Part shown: piece by piece, positions 57,801 to 64,000 of the stretch | How the letters are laid out: every line of letters begins with the position of its first letter | Numbering within the stretch: position 1 is the stretch's first letter | Origin: Nelumbo lutea | Lineage: Eukaryota; Streptophyta; Magnoliopsida; Proteales; Nelumbonaceae | Length of the DNA: 64,000 nt | NCBI GenBank assembly: GCA_022828595.1 | Contig: JAKGHH010000002.1 | Span: forward strand, 104,219,254 to 104,283,253 | Direction: 5' to 3' | Made by a program: the position numbers and the translations under genes | The notes under the pieces: generated by a model | Database searches by the model: none | Told to the model about the DNA's origin: nothing | The model's input: only the letters and a program-made list of their open reading frames with translations

Positions 57801-60057
57801 GTACCAAGTGAGTTGTACTTGGTTTGACAACTGAACTGAAAGTGTCATCAAAGTTGATCCCTTTTTTACCAACACATGTGCATGCATGTATGCTTGTGTT
57901 TCTGTGTATATGTACATATTCAAAAGTATTTGGGCATATATGTATAAGAAATTACATGTATACATATATATTGTACTTCCATAGAAGGATTTTGCTGTCA
58001 TTCTCTTCGGTTTAATTGAGTGATTTTATTGCCAAGATTTCTTATATGAGCTGAAGGTATCAAATATTATGGGAAAGCGATCAAGTTCAAATTATGTATT
58101 GCCTCAGTAGCAATGACTAATGATATATTTCTATGATATAAATATGACGATAAAAGTTGTTATATTTTTGAATTTCTAGCTTTGAGGAACTAATGATCGT
58201 ATATATGACTTATAGCTCAAACTTCCTTTTTTGTTGAATGCTTTGTTTTAGGGACTCAGGGTTGGTCTCAACTTGGCCTTGGCTATTGCTTTGCACAACA
58301 TCCCAGAGGTTAAATTTTTGTCATTCTTTTTCACTCTTGTGTCATGCCATGTTAATGAATTTAAACTCTGAATCATATCCTTTATTGTACCTGTTTCAGT
58401 TAAATCTACTTTTTTCTTATTTGGATAACTACAATTCATATGTGAAAGTAGTCTTATTATCACAGTGACATCATGATGTTGATATAGAATACCAGAGAAC
58501 AATAAAAAAAAAAACCTAAATAACAGTAATACAAGTGTAAAGAGGGACTTAAGTCCCAGGAGAAAATTCTATAATTTGGAATATTTTTCAAGGTGGGTTT
58601 CATGGCCCCAGATGCTTCTTATGCTGAGCTCTAGCAAACCCCGTAGCTAGAATACGGGGGTAGGATTTTAATTATGTATTTCTAGTGGGTCCATGGGTCC
58701 AGGGGTAGGATTTTAATTATGTATTTCTTTATTTTCTTCTGGGTTTCTTTTGATTTTTTGTAAAAGTTGTTTTGGATTCCTTTGGTGGTTCTTTTAACAT
58801 GCACTGTATTTGTTATCAGTTTTGCACTATTTTACTGTCTGATCACTATGGATTCTCCTTATCTATAGATGGTCATTTACAAAATACCGGTAGTAGGAGG
58901 TGGACCCATTAAATCATCCCACTAGAACTATATTCACTTAATGTTTCTTGATGTCCTAATGACTGACAAGTGCAAGTCTATAATAGTGTATGATAGTCAT
59001 ACTATTGTAGCATAGCTTCTTTTTTTCATTTTTTGATAACTGGTAACTTGGTATTAGAATTAAAAGCGGTAGAGGTTCCCTTATTCCATTTTTGTCATAA
59101 AAACTGTTCAATCAGAAGAACCTTTTACTGAGGGGATCATGCGAATAAATTCACTTCACAAAAAGGATTTTAGGTCCAGGTTCAAACACCTTTTCACTGG
59201 AATCTCTTCTGTTTCTATCCACTAGGGATATAATACTTGGAGTGGAGAATCAAGACATTCTATAGATCACTATTATTTCCCCCTTTCTGGTAAAGGAATT
59301 ACCTCATTCATGTAACTGCCTCAATATATTTGGACAGGTCCTTGTTGAGTTGGGGGGGTGTCAGTTGGATTGAGTAGTTTTAGTTCTCAACTCCATGAAG
59401 CCTATCTCAACTATTAGGAGTTTGCTGCATGAGTCGTCATAGTTGCAATCAATGGACAGCTTGACATAATGGTTGAAGTTCATGTTCATAAAGATTTGGC
59501 TTGGGTTTTCTGCTTGCTGTCAGCCTTTCATAGCCCCCTCCACTTCTGGTAGGTAGTGCAAGAGAAGCTCTGCACTGGTGTCAGGCTATGCATGTGTATA
59601 GACACATGTAACATATAATAATTGAGGGAAATATGCATAAAGAATTATTGTCCTGTTTGGTTGGTTGGAACCGGAATCCCATTTCCATTCCTGGTGGAAT
59701 GCATTCCCCCATTTGGGGGAATGGTCATTCCCTCCCCTAACCAAACAGACTATGGGAATAGGCCATTCTGATTCTGATTCCAGCTATGAACAAAACGGAC
59801 CCTATATAGAAGTGTATATCTTGTCTAACCCTGCAGTAGGATAAGCATCACTTGTAAATATTACTATGTTCTTCTGTGACAATGAGAGGTGTTATTGTAG
59901 ATCAAATGACTCATTATTTGTGAATTTTATTGTATTTACTAACTATTGAATTGAGCTCTTCACTTAAAATTATCTATCTTTTCTTTTGTTTTAACTTTTT
60001 CACATTTTCTTTGTAGGGTGTGGCTGTAGCACTACCTATCTATTTTGCAACACAGAG
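32184..60057 (+). CDS. ZTP29: ZIP-family zinc transporter, ZTP29-like, 5' part (eight exons)
   Basis: Exons: 32184-32247, 37876-37934, 38341-38433, 38540-38629, 39356-39437, 40762-40817, 58252-58308 and 60017-60057, all bounded by AG and GT. They join in one clean frame of 542 nt (180 codons plus 2 nt). The protein starts [20 protein letters not shown]. It has the zinc-site motifs HNFPEG (exon 6, membrane segment IV) and HNIPEG (split by exons 7 and 8, segment V), with a Lys/Asp-rich cytosolic loop encoded by exons 4-5. It matches Arabidopsis ZTP29, a zinc transporter reported in the ER, 276 residues long, so the last third (segments VI-VIII) lies past the window. Introns are 5.6 kb, 0.4 kb, 0.1 kb, 0.7 kb, 1.3 kb, 17.4 kb, 1.7 kb and over 3.9 kb. 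The long ones are filled with mobile DNA; the parts not listed separately are AT-rich intron sequence with no other feature seen. Confidence 0.93.
34742..34925. mobile_element. Fragment of the hAT-like MITE family
   Basis: cttcttgatacgcccctaca... is shared with the intact copy at 39562-39800, including the gtttggtctagttcatgggg and gtttcaaagaaaaa blocks. The outer ends are not clear here, so it is scored as a partial copy inside the LINE relic. Confidence 0.65.
35475..35861. repeat. 194-bp tandem duplication within the LINE relic
   Basis: The unit starting gcctcattgacccagtgaag at 35475 repeats at 35669, and both copies end ...cccaagcccttgtctgc. They differ by scattered point changes (about one in fifteen by eye), so the duplication is not recent. 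Confidence 0.88.
36134..36360. mobile_element. MITE with hAT-like inverted ends in intron 1
   Basis: The left end TAGGGGCCGTTTGATAACAG and the complement of the right end, TAAGGGACTGTTTAATAACGG, match. The likeness continues inward (gcttattgctttgtctttta on both arms). No clean target duplication is visible, so it is probably old. Confidence 0.65.
37876..37934 (+). CDS. ZTP29: ZTP29-like exon 2
   Basis: Encodes [20 protein letters not shown], completing segment I and the following loop. Flanked by ACAG and GTGAGG. Ends in phase 0. Confidence 0.92.
38341..38433 (+). CDS. ZTP29: ZTP29-like exon 3
   Basis: 31 codons from [18 protein letters not shown] to GNLW: membrane segment II with the conserved SFLDLAHNA stretch. 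Acceptor TGCAG, donor GTGAGC. Confidence 0.93.
38540..38629 (+). CDS. ZTP29: ZTP29-like exon 4
   Basis: 30 codons from [15 protein letters not shown] to VKSKK: membrane segment III and the start of the cytosolic loop. The intron before it is only 106 bp. Confidence 0.92.
39356..39437 (+). CDS. ZTP29: ZTP29-like exon 5
   Basis: Encodes [19 protein letters not shown] followed by LSGVITTI: the charged loop and the start of segment IV. Acceptor ATTAG, donor G/GTATGC (phase 1). Confidence 0.92.
39562..39800. mobile_element. hAT-like MITE, intact copy in intron 5
   Basis: Starts CAAGGATCAAATTATTG and ends ...AGTACTTTGAACCTTG, imperfect inverted ends, 239 bp. Flanked by a perfect 8-bp target duplication CCTAAAAC (39554-39561 and 39801-39808), the hallmark size of hAT elements. 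Same family as the copy at 60365-60572. Confidence 0.85.
40762..40817 (+). CDS. ZTP29: ZTP29-like exon 6
   Basis: Encodes [18 protein letters not shown] with the HNFPEG zinc-coordinating motif of segment IV. Acceptor TTGTAG, donor GTAACT. The donor opens the 17.4-kb intron. Confidence 0.94.
41470..41677 (-). mobile_element. Ty1/copia 3' end, left part of the split copy
   Basis: Minus-strand continuation of the copia fragment at 56637-57870, separated from it by element C. It contains the end-of-pol sequence with CGCTTGAGGGGGCAAG near 41590-41606, the usual polypurine tract of plant copia elements, and then probable LTR remnant. The left limit is uncertain. Confidence 0.55.
41943..43891 (+). 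mobile_element. Solo LTR of a third LTR family (about 1.95 kb)
   Basis: Begins TGTTAGATAG and ends ...CTCAACCCTTCA, flanked by the 5-bp duplication CTTGC (41938-41942 and 43892-43896). There is no internal region, so it is a solo LTR left by recombination between LTRs. The same LTR is found inverted at 53460-55459 and again at 62767. Its superfamily cannot be told from the LTR alone. The small frames within it are not supported as genes. Confidence 0.9.
44307..44314 (+). promoter_or_regulatory. TATA box in the 5' LTR of element C
   Basis: TATATAAGAGCCCC, repeated in the 3' LTR at 56341-56348. It lies about 300 bp before the LTR end, a normal U3/R position for a plant LTR element. Confidence 0.7.
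44607..44624 (+). other. Primer binding site of element C
   Basis: TGGCGCCGTCTGTGGGAA, two bases after the LTR end. This is the cleanest copy of the family primer site. The tRNA is not assigned. Confidence 0.85.
44683..46560 (+). pseudogene. gag of element C, degenerate
   Basis: Starts [10 protein letters not shown] 59 bp after the primer site. The parts seen are [17 protein letters not shown]; a Gln-rich segment; [21 protein letters not shown] near 45600, followed by a TAG in place of CAG; the capsid helices with [19 protein letters not shown] (45919 on); [20 protein letters not shown]; the knuckle [14 protein letters not shown] near 46340; and [12 protein letters not shown] at the end. Several frame changes and stops break it. 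Confidence 0.87.
46561..50518 (+). pseudogene. pol of element C, degenerate
   Basis: Protease near 46770 reads [13 protein letters not shown], the active site altered from DSG. RT lies at 47293-48009 with [21 protein letters not shown] and the YVDD active site; a TAA replaces a Glu codon near 47735 and a shift follows at 48000. The first RNase H is at 48080-48757. A second RNase H at 48870-49118 keeps [14 protein letters not shown] and [12 protein letters not shown]. Integrase follows, with its HHCC zinc finger (CDKCQKHA near 49600), [21 protein letters not shown] and NGQAEVTN; the catalytic Asp, Asp and Glu are all present. The end is LRQYYL-stop at 50516-50518. This is the least damaged pol of the three, but it still has at least six stops. 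Confidence 0.92.
50521..50830. repeat. Tandem subrepeats, 104-bp period, element C
   Basis: Two close copies start at 50521 and 50625 (actgagtagaccacgagtca / actgagtagaccatgagtca). A third, diverged copy starts near 50729. They lie between the pol stop and the antisense gene. Confidence 0.9.
51271..53185 (-). pseudogene. Antisense accessory gene (aORF) of element C, best-preserved copy
   Basis: Exons on the minus strand: 53185-52414, 52325-51919 and 51842-51271. Introns are 52413-52326 (gtaggttgcc...tttagcag, with a TA run) and 51918-51843 (gtaagtgg...ttggcag). Exon 1 starts MSGYPYH and stays in one frame throughout. It carries [37 protein letters not shown] and [17 protein letters not shown], resembling Pfam PF04195 ('putative gypsy type transposon'). 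Its only breaks are TAG or TGA codons after GNFP, in NSI-stop-NVV and after TT. Exon 2 is in phase and has [14 protein letters not shown], a possible nuclear signal. Exon 3 has charged helices ([19 protein letters not shown]) and the acidic VEEVDP end, with one indel. The intact form would be about 585 residues. Function unknown. Confidence 0.78.
53328..53335 (-). promoter_or_regulatory. TATA box of the antisense gene, element C
   Basis: On the minus strand TATAAATAGGAGGG, 143 bp before the ATG at 53185. The strongest of the three matched boxes. A solo LTR now sits about 125 bp upstream of it. Confidence 0.7.
53460..55459 (-). mobile_element. Inverted solo LTR of the third family inside element C
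   Basis: 2000 bp. The minus-strand start is TATTAGACAG (TG changed to TA) and the end is ...CCATTCTTTCA at 53460. Flanked by the 5-bp duplication GTAAT (53455-53459 and 55460-55464). Homologous along its length to 41943-43891. It contains AT microsatellites and a local duplication of attttgcaaaaca at about 54797-54850. Confidence 0.88.
54772..54834. repeat. Two (TA)n runs in the inverted solo LTR
   Basis: TA runs at about 54772-54798 and 54822-54834 separated by ttttgcaaaacaaaaaa. The flanking ttttgcaaaaca is repeated after the second run, a slippage-type local duplication. Confidence 0.8.
55649..55663 (+). other. Polypurine tract of element C
   Basis: GGAGTGGGGGGCAAT directly before the 3' LTR start TGATGGAGG. 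Confidence 0.87.
55664..56636 (+). repeat. 3' LTR of element C
   Basis: 973 bp, TGATGGAGGGTGATTTGACC to ...GCGCAGCATCA. It has a private 20-bp tandem duplication (agctcgcgagctagggtaac, at 55869 and 55889) that the 5' LTR lacks. Confidence 0.94.
56637..57870 (-). pseudogene. Ty1/copia pol fragment (RT and RNase H), right part of the split copy
   Basis: On the minus strand from about 57866: [20 protein letters not shown], then [20 protein letters not shown], then the RT active site [11 protein letters not shown] near 57490, and finally the RNase H region with [32 protein letters not shown] and [12 protein letters not shown] near 56990-56770. This order and wording are typical of plant Ty1/copia. 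Several frameshifts break it. It is cut at its left side by element C and continues at 41470-41677. Its 5' part (gag, integrase) is absent. Confidence 0.88.
58252..58308 (+). CDS. ZTP29: ZTP29-like exon 7
   Basis: Encodes [19 protein letters not shown], the first part of segment V. It is a perfect in-frame continuation of exon 6 across 17.4 kb of inserted DNA. Acceptor TTTTAG, donor GTTAAA, a weaker but usable donor. Confidence 0.93.
59648..59808. mobile_element. Probable hAT-like MITE in intron 7
   Basis: The left end gtcctgtttggttgg and the complement of the right end, agggtccgttttgttc, share the GTCC.GTTT pattern common to hAT MITEs. The body is rich in short ggaat/attcc palindromes. Target duplication not identified. 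Confidence 0.4.
60017..60057 (+). CDS. ZTP29: ZTP29-like exon 8
   Basis: Encodes [13 protein letters not shown] plus two bases of the next codon, completing HNIPEG and segment V. Acceptor TTGTAG, donor AG/GTAAGA. The next exon is not found before 64000. Confidence 0.92.
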
Positions 60058-60364
60058 GTAAGAATTTTTTTAACCTTCTGGACAAGGTTTTGGCCAGAAA
60101 CTTCTAAGGTCACTTGAAGTATATTGACTGAGAATATCATTAATTGGTTATGCATTTTTTCCAACATTACTGGAAAAGGGAAGATAGCGAACACCTGTGA
60201 GGATGATGTGGTTCAAACATTATTAAGTTCCAGATGAACTATATCCAGGTTGACTTTTCTTAGATACATGTTCAAAAAGGAAAGAAGGAATGCAGCATTC
60301 CAACAGTACTGCACAAGGACTACTAAAATTTTAAAACAGGTAACCTGTATTAAAAACCTACACC

Positions 60365-60572
60365 CAAGGTTCAAAGTATTGACACATATCGGCCCGTATC
60401 GTGCCGATGGCTTCCCGCTATGCTTCTCCAGGGGTTGTATCGGGTCAGACAATGCTTCAGAGGGTAGCTGGGACTTAAACTGACCCCTCTGAACCGGTTT
60501 TGAAAAAAATAGATAAAACATAAAAAAACACCAATACAGACGTATCGGCCTGTGTCGGTACTTTGAACCTTG
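60365..60572. mobile_element. hAT-like MITE, intact copy in intron 8
   Basis: 208 bp. The left end CAAGGTTCAAAGTATTGACA and the complement of the right end, CAAGGTTCAAAGTACCGACA, match closely. Flanked by a perfect 8-bp duplication CCTACACC (60357-60364 and 60573-60580). Same family as 39562-39800 (shared ctctgaacc(a/g)gtttc...a block). Confidence 0.9.
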
Positions 60573-60589
60573 CCTACACCCTTTCCTTA

Positions 60590-61043
60590 AATAGGTATGC
60601 AGACCTAATTAAGGATATGTATGAAGGTGCAATGACCAATGTTAGAACACCTGTGGGAGAGACATCTGATTTTACTGTTAAGATGGGCCTCTACCAAGGT
60701 TCAGAACTCGGTCCTTTATTTATTTGCAGTTATCATAAATAAATTGGCTAAACATATTCAGGAGGTCCTAGGGTGCATGTTGTTTACTGAAGACATTATT
60801 TTCCTTGATGAAATAAACAAAGGATTAAACACAAAATTAAGCTTATGGACAAATGCCTTAGAAACAAGAGGTTTTAAACTTTAAAGTTAGTAGAACTAAA
60901 ATAGGAGTACAAATCAGGTACACTTAGGATTGGAAACCGAGATATATCTCAGTGTGACCTTTTTTGGTACCCATAGAATGTATCCCATAGAATTAGAGTA
61001 GGATGGGAAAAACAAAGGGGTGTGTTTGGATGTGTAAAGAGAC
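60590..61043 (+). pseudogene. RTE-clade LINE reverse transcriptase fragment
   Basis: Reads YADLIKDMYEGAMTNVRTPVG, then MGLYQGSELGPLF, then after a shift INKLAKHIQEVLGCMLFTEDI, then WTNALETRGFKL. Near 60925 it continues RIGNRDISQCDLF and finally SHRIRVGWEKQRG. This is the order of an RTE-type LINE; the expected FADD active site is FTED. No endonuclease part is present, so it is 5'-truncated, and it also has shifts and stops. Confidence 0.75.
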
Positions 61044-61359
61044 TGGGCCGAATGGGCCCTAACAGCCTCTCTTGTAATATCTTTTATTTTATGTTGATGG
61101 ACCACACTTAATGGACCTGTTATTTATTCTTGTTTATTTTTTCTTTATGTAACTGCCAAGCTGGCCGCTCACTTAAGGGCATTCTTGTCATCATCAATTT
61201 TTAGATCTTAATAAAATAGGGTTAGAGGAGAATGGAGAATTATTCGACTCCTTCTCTTACCTCTTCTCTTCGCCATCTTCTTCTCCTTTATAGTTATTCA
61301 GATCTGTTTTATTCTGCTAATCACTAAGTTTAATCTTGATATTAGAGGACTAATTTACA
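61044..61359 (+). repeat. 5' LTR of a Ty1/copia element (left limit approximate)
   Basis: It ends ...GGACTAATTTACA three bases before a perfect tRNA-iMet-type primer site. The left end is put at a TG following the RTE fragment (tgggccgaatgggcc), giving about 316 bp, a normal copia LTR size. The partner LTR is outside the window, so the start is an estimate. Confidence 0.6.
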
Positions 61360-61362
61360 TCT

Positions 61363-61374
61363 TGGTATCAGAGC
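61363..61374 (+). other. Primer binding site (initiator tRNA-Met type)
   Basis: TGGTATCAGAGC, the standard plant copia primer site complementary to the 3' end of initiator tRNA-Met. Confidence 0.88.
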
Positions 61375-61824
61375 GGGTTTAGTTCCCCTTCCTTCTTTTT
61401 TCTTCGTTCCTGTACACTCTAAAATCAAGAGTGTATGGAGAGATAGGTTCTCTATAGTATAGAGAATCACTTGCCTAGTTGGTAGAAGGGTTTGGAGAGT
61501 TTAGTTCTGGCTAGATTTTGCCAAGAAGTGATGTTGTTTTGCTGCTGCCCAAAACCCTAGCCGACTAGAGATTTTCGAGGTTACTAGGAAAGGTGAAGCT
61601 CAGGTCTGGTGCTCTGTGCTTGGAAGGTGTCTTGTGACTGCTAAAGGAGGGCGGTTCAGGTTTGGAAGAGTTTGGGTTAGTCTGGTAAGTGCGGCAGCAT
61701 CTTTTCTCTTCCTCTCATCTGCTGGACAGAGCAAAACCCTAGTTTTTCAACCACCTGAGTTCTGGTTTGACTTCAAGTAAGTTTACATAGTCAAAATTTC
61801 TGTTCTTTGATTTTCGTTTGATTA

Positions 61825-62766
61825 ATGGAGACATATGGAAGTGAGTTCAAGTAGGTGCCGGTTTCTGGACTTGCCTCAGTAGATTCCGTTTTGACTGGTG
61901 TTACCACAATTAACTATAAAAATCTACGTTTGTAGTAGAGGAAAACTCAGGTATCTCACAGGCAATAAGGTGAAACCCGAAGAGACTGACCCTGAATTTG
62001 AAAAATGGATGCAAGAGAACTATACTGTTATAGGATGGTTAGTCAATTCTGTGCAACCCCATATAAGCCAGCACTATCTCTGGATGTCTTGGGCCAAGGA
62101 AATATGGGACAGTGTAACTGAGACCTATTCATAGCAACTGAATGTAGCCAGAGCGTACAAATTGAAAAGTGATGTGAAAAATCTGAGACAGGGGGAGAAG
62201 AGTGAAGCAATCTACTACTCTATACTAAAATCCCTATGGCAGGAAATTGATGTTATAGAGACAGTGGTATGGGAGAGTAAAAGGATGCTGAAATGTATAA
62301 AAAGTTGATGGAGAGAAATAGGGTGTTTGAGTTTCTCACTGGACTCAACCCTGAGTTTGATATTATCAAACAAAAAATTTTGGCCAGGGATGAGGTTACT
62401 CTTTCACAGGCATATGCTATGATAAGTAGTGAGGAGAGTAGGTGGCAGGTTCAGTTGCAGAGTCCACCTACAAAACATTTTGCACATGTGGGAATGAAAC
62501 CAAAGGGCCCTACTGAGAAAAGAGAGCAGGTGTGTGAATATTGCAAGAAACCACGACATACAAAGGACACCTGCTGGAAGCTTCATCCTGGACTTCTCCC
62601 TGATAGGTTTAAGAACAATAATAACCCTATGAAGGGCAGTCAGGTGGGAAAACCCAAGATTGCTAATGCTGCTACAGTACCTGCTACAGTCAGGTGGGAA
62701 AACCCTCAAACAGTACATCATCTTCATCGGCTTTTGCTCACTCAGGTACCCGTGCTTCTACAAATC
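61825..62766 (+). pseudogene. Ty1/copia gag, broken and cut by an LTR insertion
   Basis: ATG at 61825 starts METYGSEF and a later VDSVLTGVTTINYKNLRL segment. After a shift come RGKLRYLTGNKVKPEETDPEFE, WLVNSVQPHIS and AKEIWDSVTETYS (61898-62134). The next block (62293 on) has FEFLTGLNPEFDIIKQKIL and a perfect CX2CX4HX4C zinc knuckle, CEYCKKPRHTKDTC. The reading stops where the third-family LTR begins at 62767. A partial duplication (cagtcaggtgggaaaaccc at about 62639 and 62688) lies near the cut. Confidence 0.85.
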
Positions 62767-64000
62767 TGTTAGACAGTTTTGTATGCCCTTAGCTTCAATC
62801 AAAATGATGTACTTTATGAGTTTATTGTAAATGAATAAAAGTGCATATTTGATTCATGTTCCCTTGGTATGTTTCTGTGTAATACCCTTAAACTGGACAC
62901 TTAATGAGACTCGTGTTAGTTTAGAATGTTCATAGCCAGTGGGTCGGTCTGGGGAGACCTATCCTGACAAGGCTGACACTGTAGTGCCACCAAGTCGGTT
63001 GGGGTGGCTTGTCTCAGCTACCGGGGTGAGACCCTAGGCACACAGTGTAGGATTAATTGAATCTTTGAACTGGACCAGATTTCCAGTATTGCCCTGGACC
63101 TTGGAGATTGATGGGCAAAACTGGAAAGTTACACCTGACCCCTAGACTCGATTATGATACTGCACTAGGTGTCGGATTGGGTGTCTTTGATGTACCAATC
63201 AGTGAGATCCTTAGTGGGGGTCAAAACCTGGGTATGTTGGGACAGTCTGAGAATTCATCTGAGTGGGTGATCATAGTGACAGGATCAGCCCCTTTGTCGG
63301 ACAAAGGTAATGATCGGGGATGCACTCTCACTGATGGAAACCAAGACTGCCGGCAGCCGATTTCAATCATTGAGATTTGTTTTTGCAGAATATATTTTAT
63401 ATGAGATATAAAAGTATATATATTATGCTTTCGAAATGTTTGCAAAAGGTTTTAATTCCCGGGATCCATATTTGAGAGAGTGCAACACTGTTCCTTGCAG
63501 CCAAGGGAGAGGTCCTCTCTTGTCGGGTAGTGTGTGATCATTATGGGCTGAGAGGTTAAGTGTAAGGCCATTGAGGATAATACCTGATGGGCTAATCTTG
63601 CATTTGCCCACAGTCCCTAGGTGTTACAAGGTGGCTTGGCCCAGGGACCACTTAGGGTAAGTGTTGGGTCCATAGAGCCCATCTGATGGGTTTCAGGGGG
63701 TGCATTGTCCATAATAGTGTATTCGGCCAGGCCTTGTGACAAAGGCTGGGATGAACCCATGTGGCTGATGTGTAGATTAATGTTTGGGTCCCACGCCATA
63801 CAAGGAAGCCCAACTAGGCAGCAGTTTGGAAGGCTTAATGAATACATAACCCTAAATGGGCCTTAGGCCCATTTCGAGCTGGGCTAATTTGATTAGTCTT
63901 TAAGGGGCGAATTCTGAGATAAGATCAGCTGATAGGATTGGGCCCACACCCTATCCACTCAGAGAGCCCAAGATCTAAATGAGATTTAGATTTGGAAACT
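62767..64000 (+). repeat. LTR of the third family, running off the window
   Basis: Begins TGTTAGACAG and is closely homologous to 41943-43170 throughout. Whether it is a solo LTR or the 5' LTR of a full element cannot be decided. It interrupts the copia gag. The target duplication cannot be checked because the right end is missing. Confidence 0.88.

Noticed and set aside
57824..58015. Small frames at the edge of the copia fragment
   Set aside because: Part is intron DNA and part is reverse copia RT; no independent gene.
62404..62727. A 107-codon minus-strand frame
   Set aside because: Complement of the copia gag zinc-knuckle region.

Overview
The window is nuclear DNA of a flowering plant. 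It carries a split zinc-transporter gene with spliceosomal introns, a second short two-exon gene, and many nested LTR retrotransposons, LINE fragments and MITEs. Nothing points to a bacterium, virus or organelle. The repeat mix would suit a magnoliid or early-branching eudicot, but I cannot name the species. Layout: (1) 1-1490 holds nothing I recognise. (2) 1491-2348 (minus) is a two-exon gene for a ~145-residue plastid-targeted-looking Cys/His protein, with a 532-bp foldback MULE-type MITE (2400-2931) 51 bp upstream of its ATG. (3) 3917-13963 is element A, a damaged Tat-like Ty3/gypsy retrotransposon on the minus strand. (4) 15560-28821 looks like one old hAT-type DNA element that has been opened by a LINE fragment and by element B (17723-28418, minus strand, TSD ATTAC). 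(5) From 32184 to beyond the right edge runs a ZIP-family zinc transporter matching plant ZTP29. Eight exons are visible (542 coding bases, ~180 residues) over 27.9 kb; the rest lies outside the window. (6) Its sixth intron is 17.4 kb because a Ty1/copia fragment landed there, a Tat-like element C (41678-56636, plus strand, TSD CATCA) landed inside that, and two solo LTRs of a third family landed inside element C (TSDs CTTGC and GTAAT). (7) Intron 8 carries a hAT-like MITE, an RTE-clade LINE piece, a Ty1/copia 5' end with a tRNA-iMet-type primer site, and at 62767 another LTR of the third family. Elements A, B and C are one family. Each has LTRs beginning TGATGGAGG, a TGGCGCC primer site, a G-rich polypurine tract, gag, protease, reverse transcriptase, a retroviral-type RNase H followed by a second RNase H, and integrase. 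Between pol and the 3' LTR each carries a gene on the opposite strand. It has its own TATA box 143-161 bp before the ATG, two introns at identical positions and phases, a domain resembling Pfam's 'putative gypsy type transposon' family, a basic nuclear-signal-like patch and an acidic tail. This intron-containing antisense gene facing gag-pol is the nearest thing here to an unusual genetic system. Extra antisense ORFs in Tat-lineage elements are known; the promoter and intron structure read here is the part worth checking. All three copies are degenerate, mostly through C-to-T and G-to-A stop changes.
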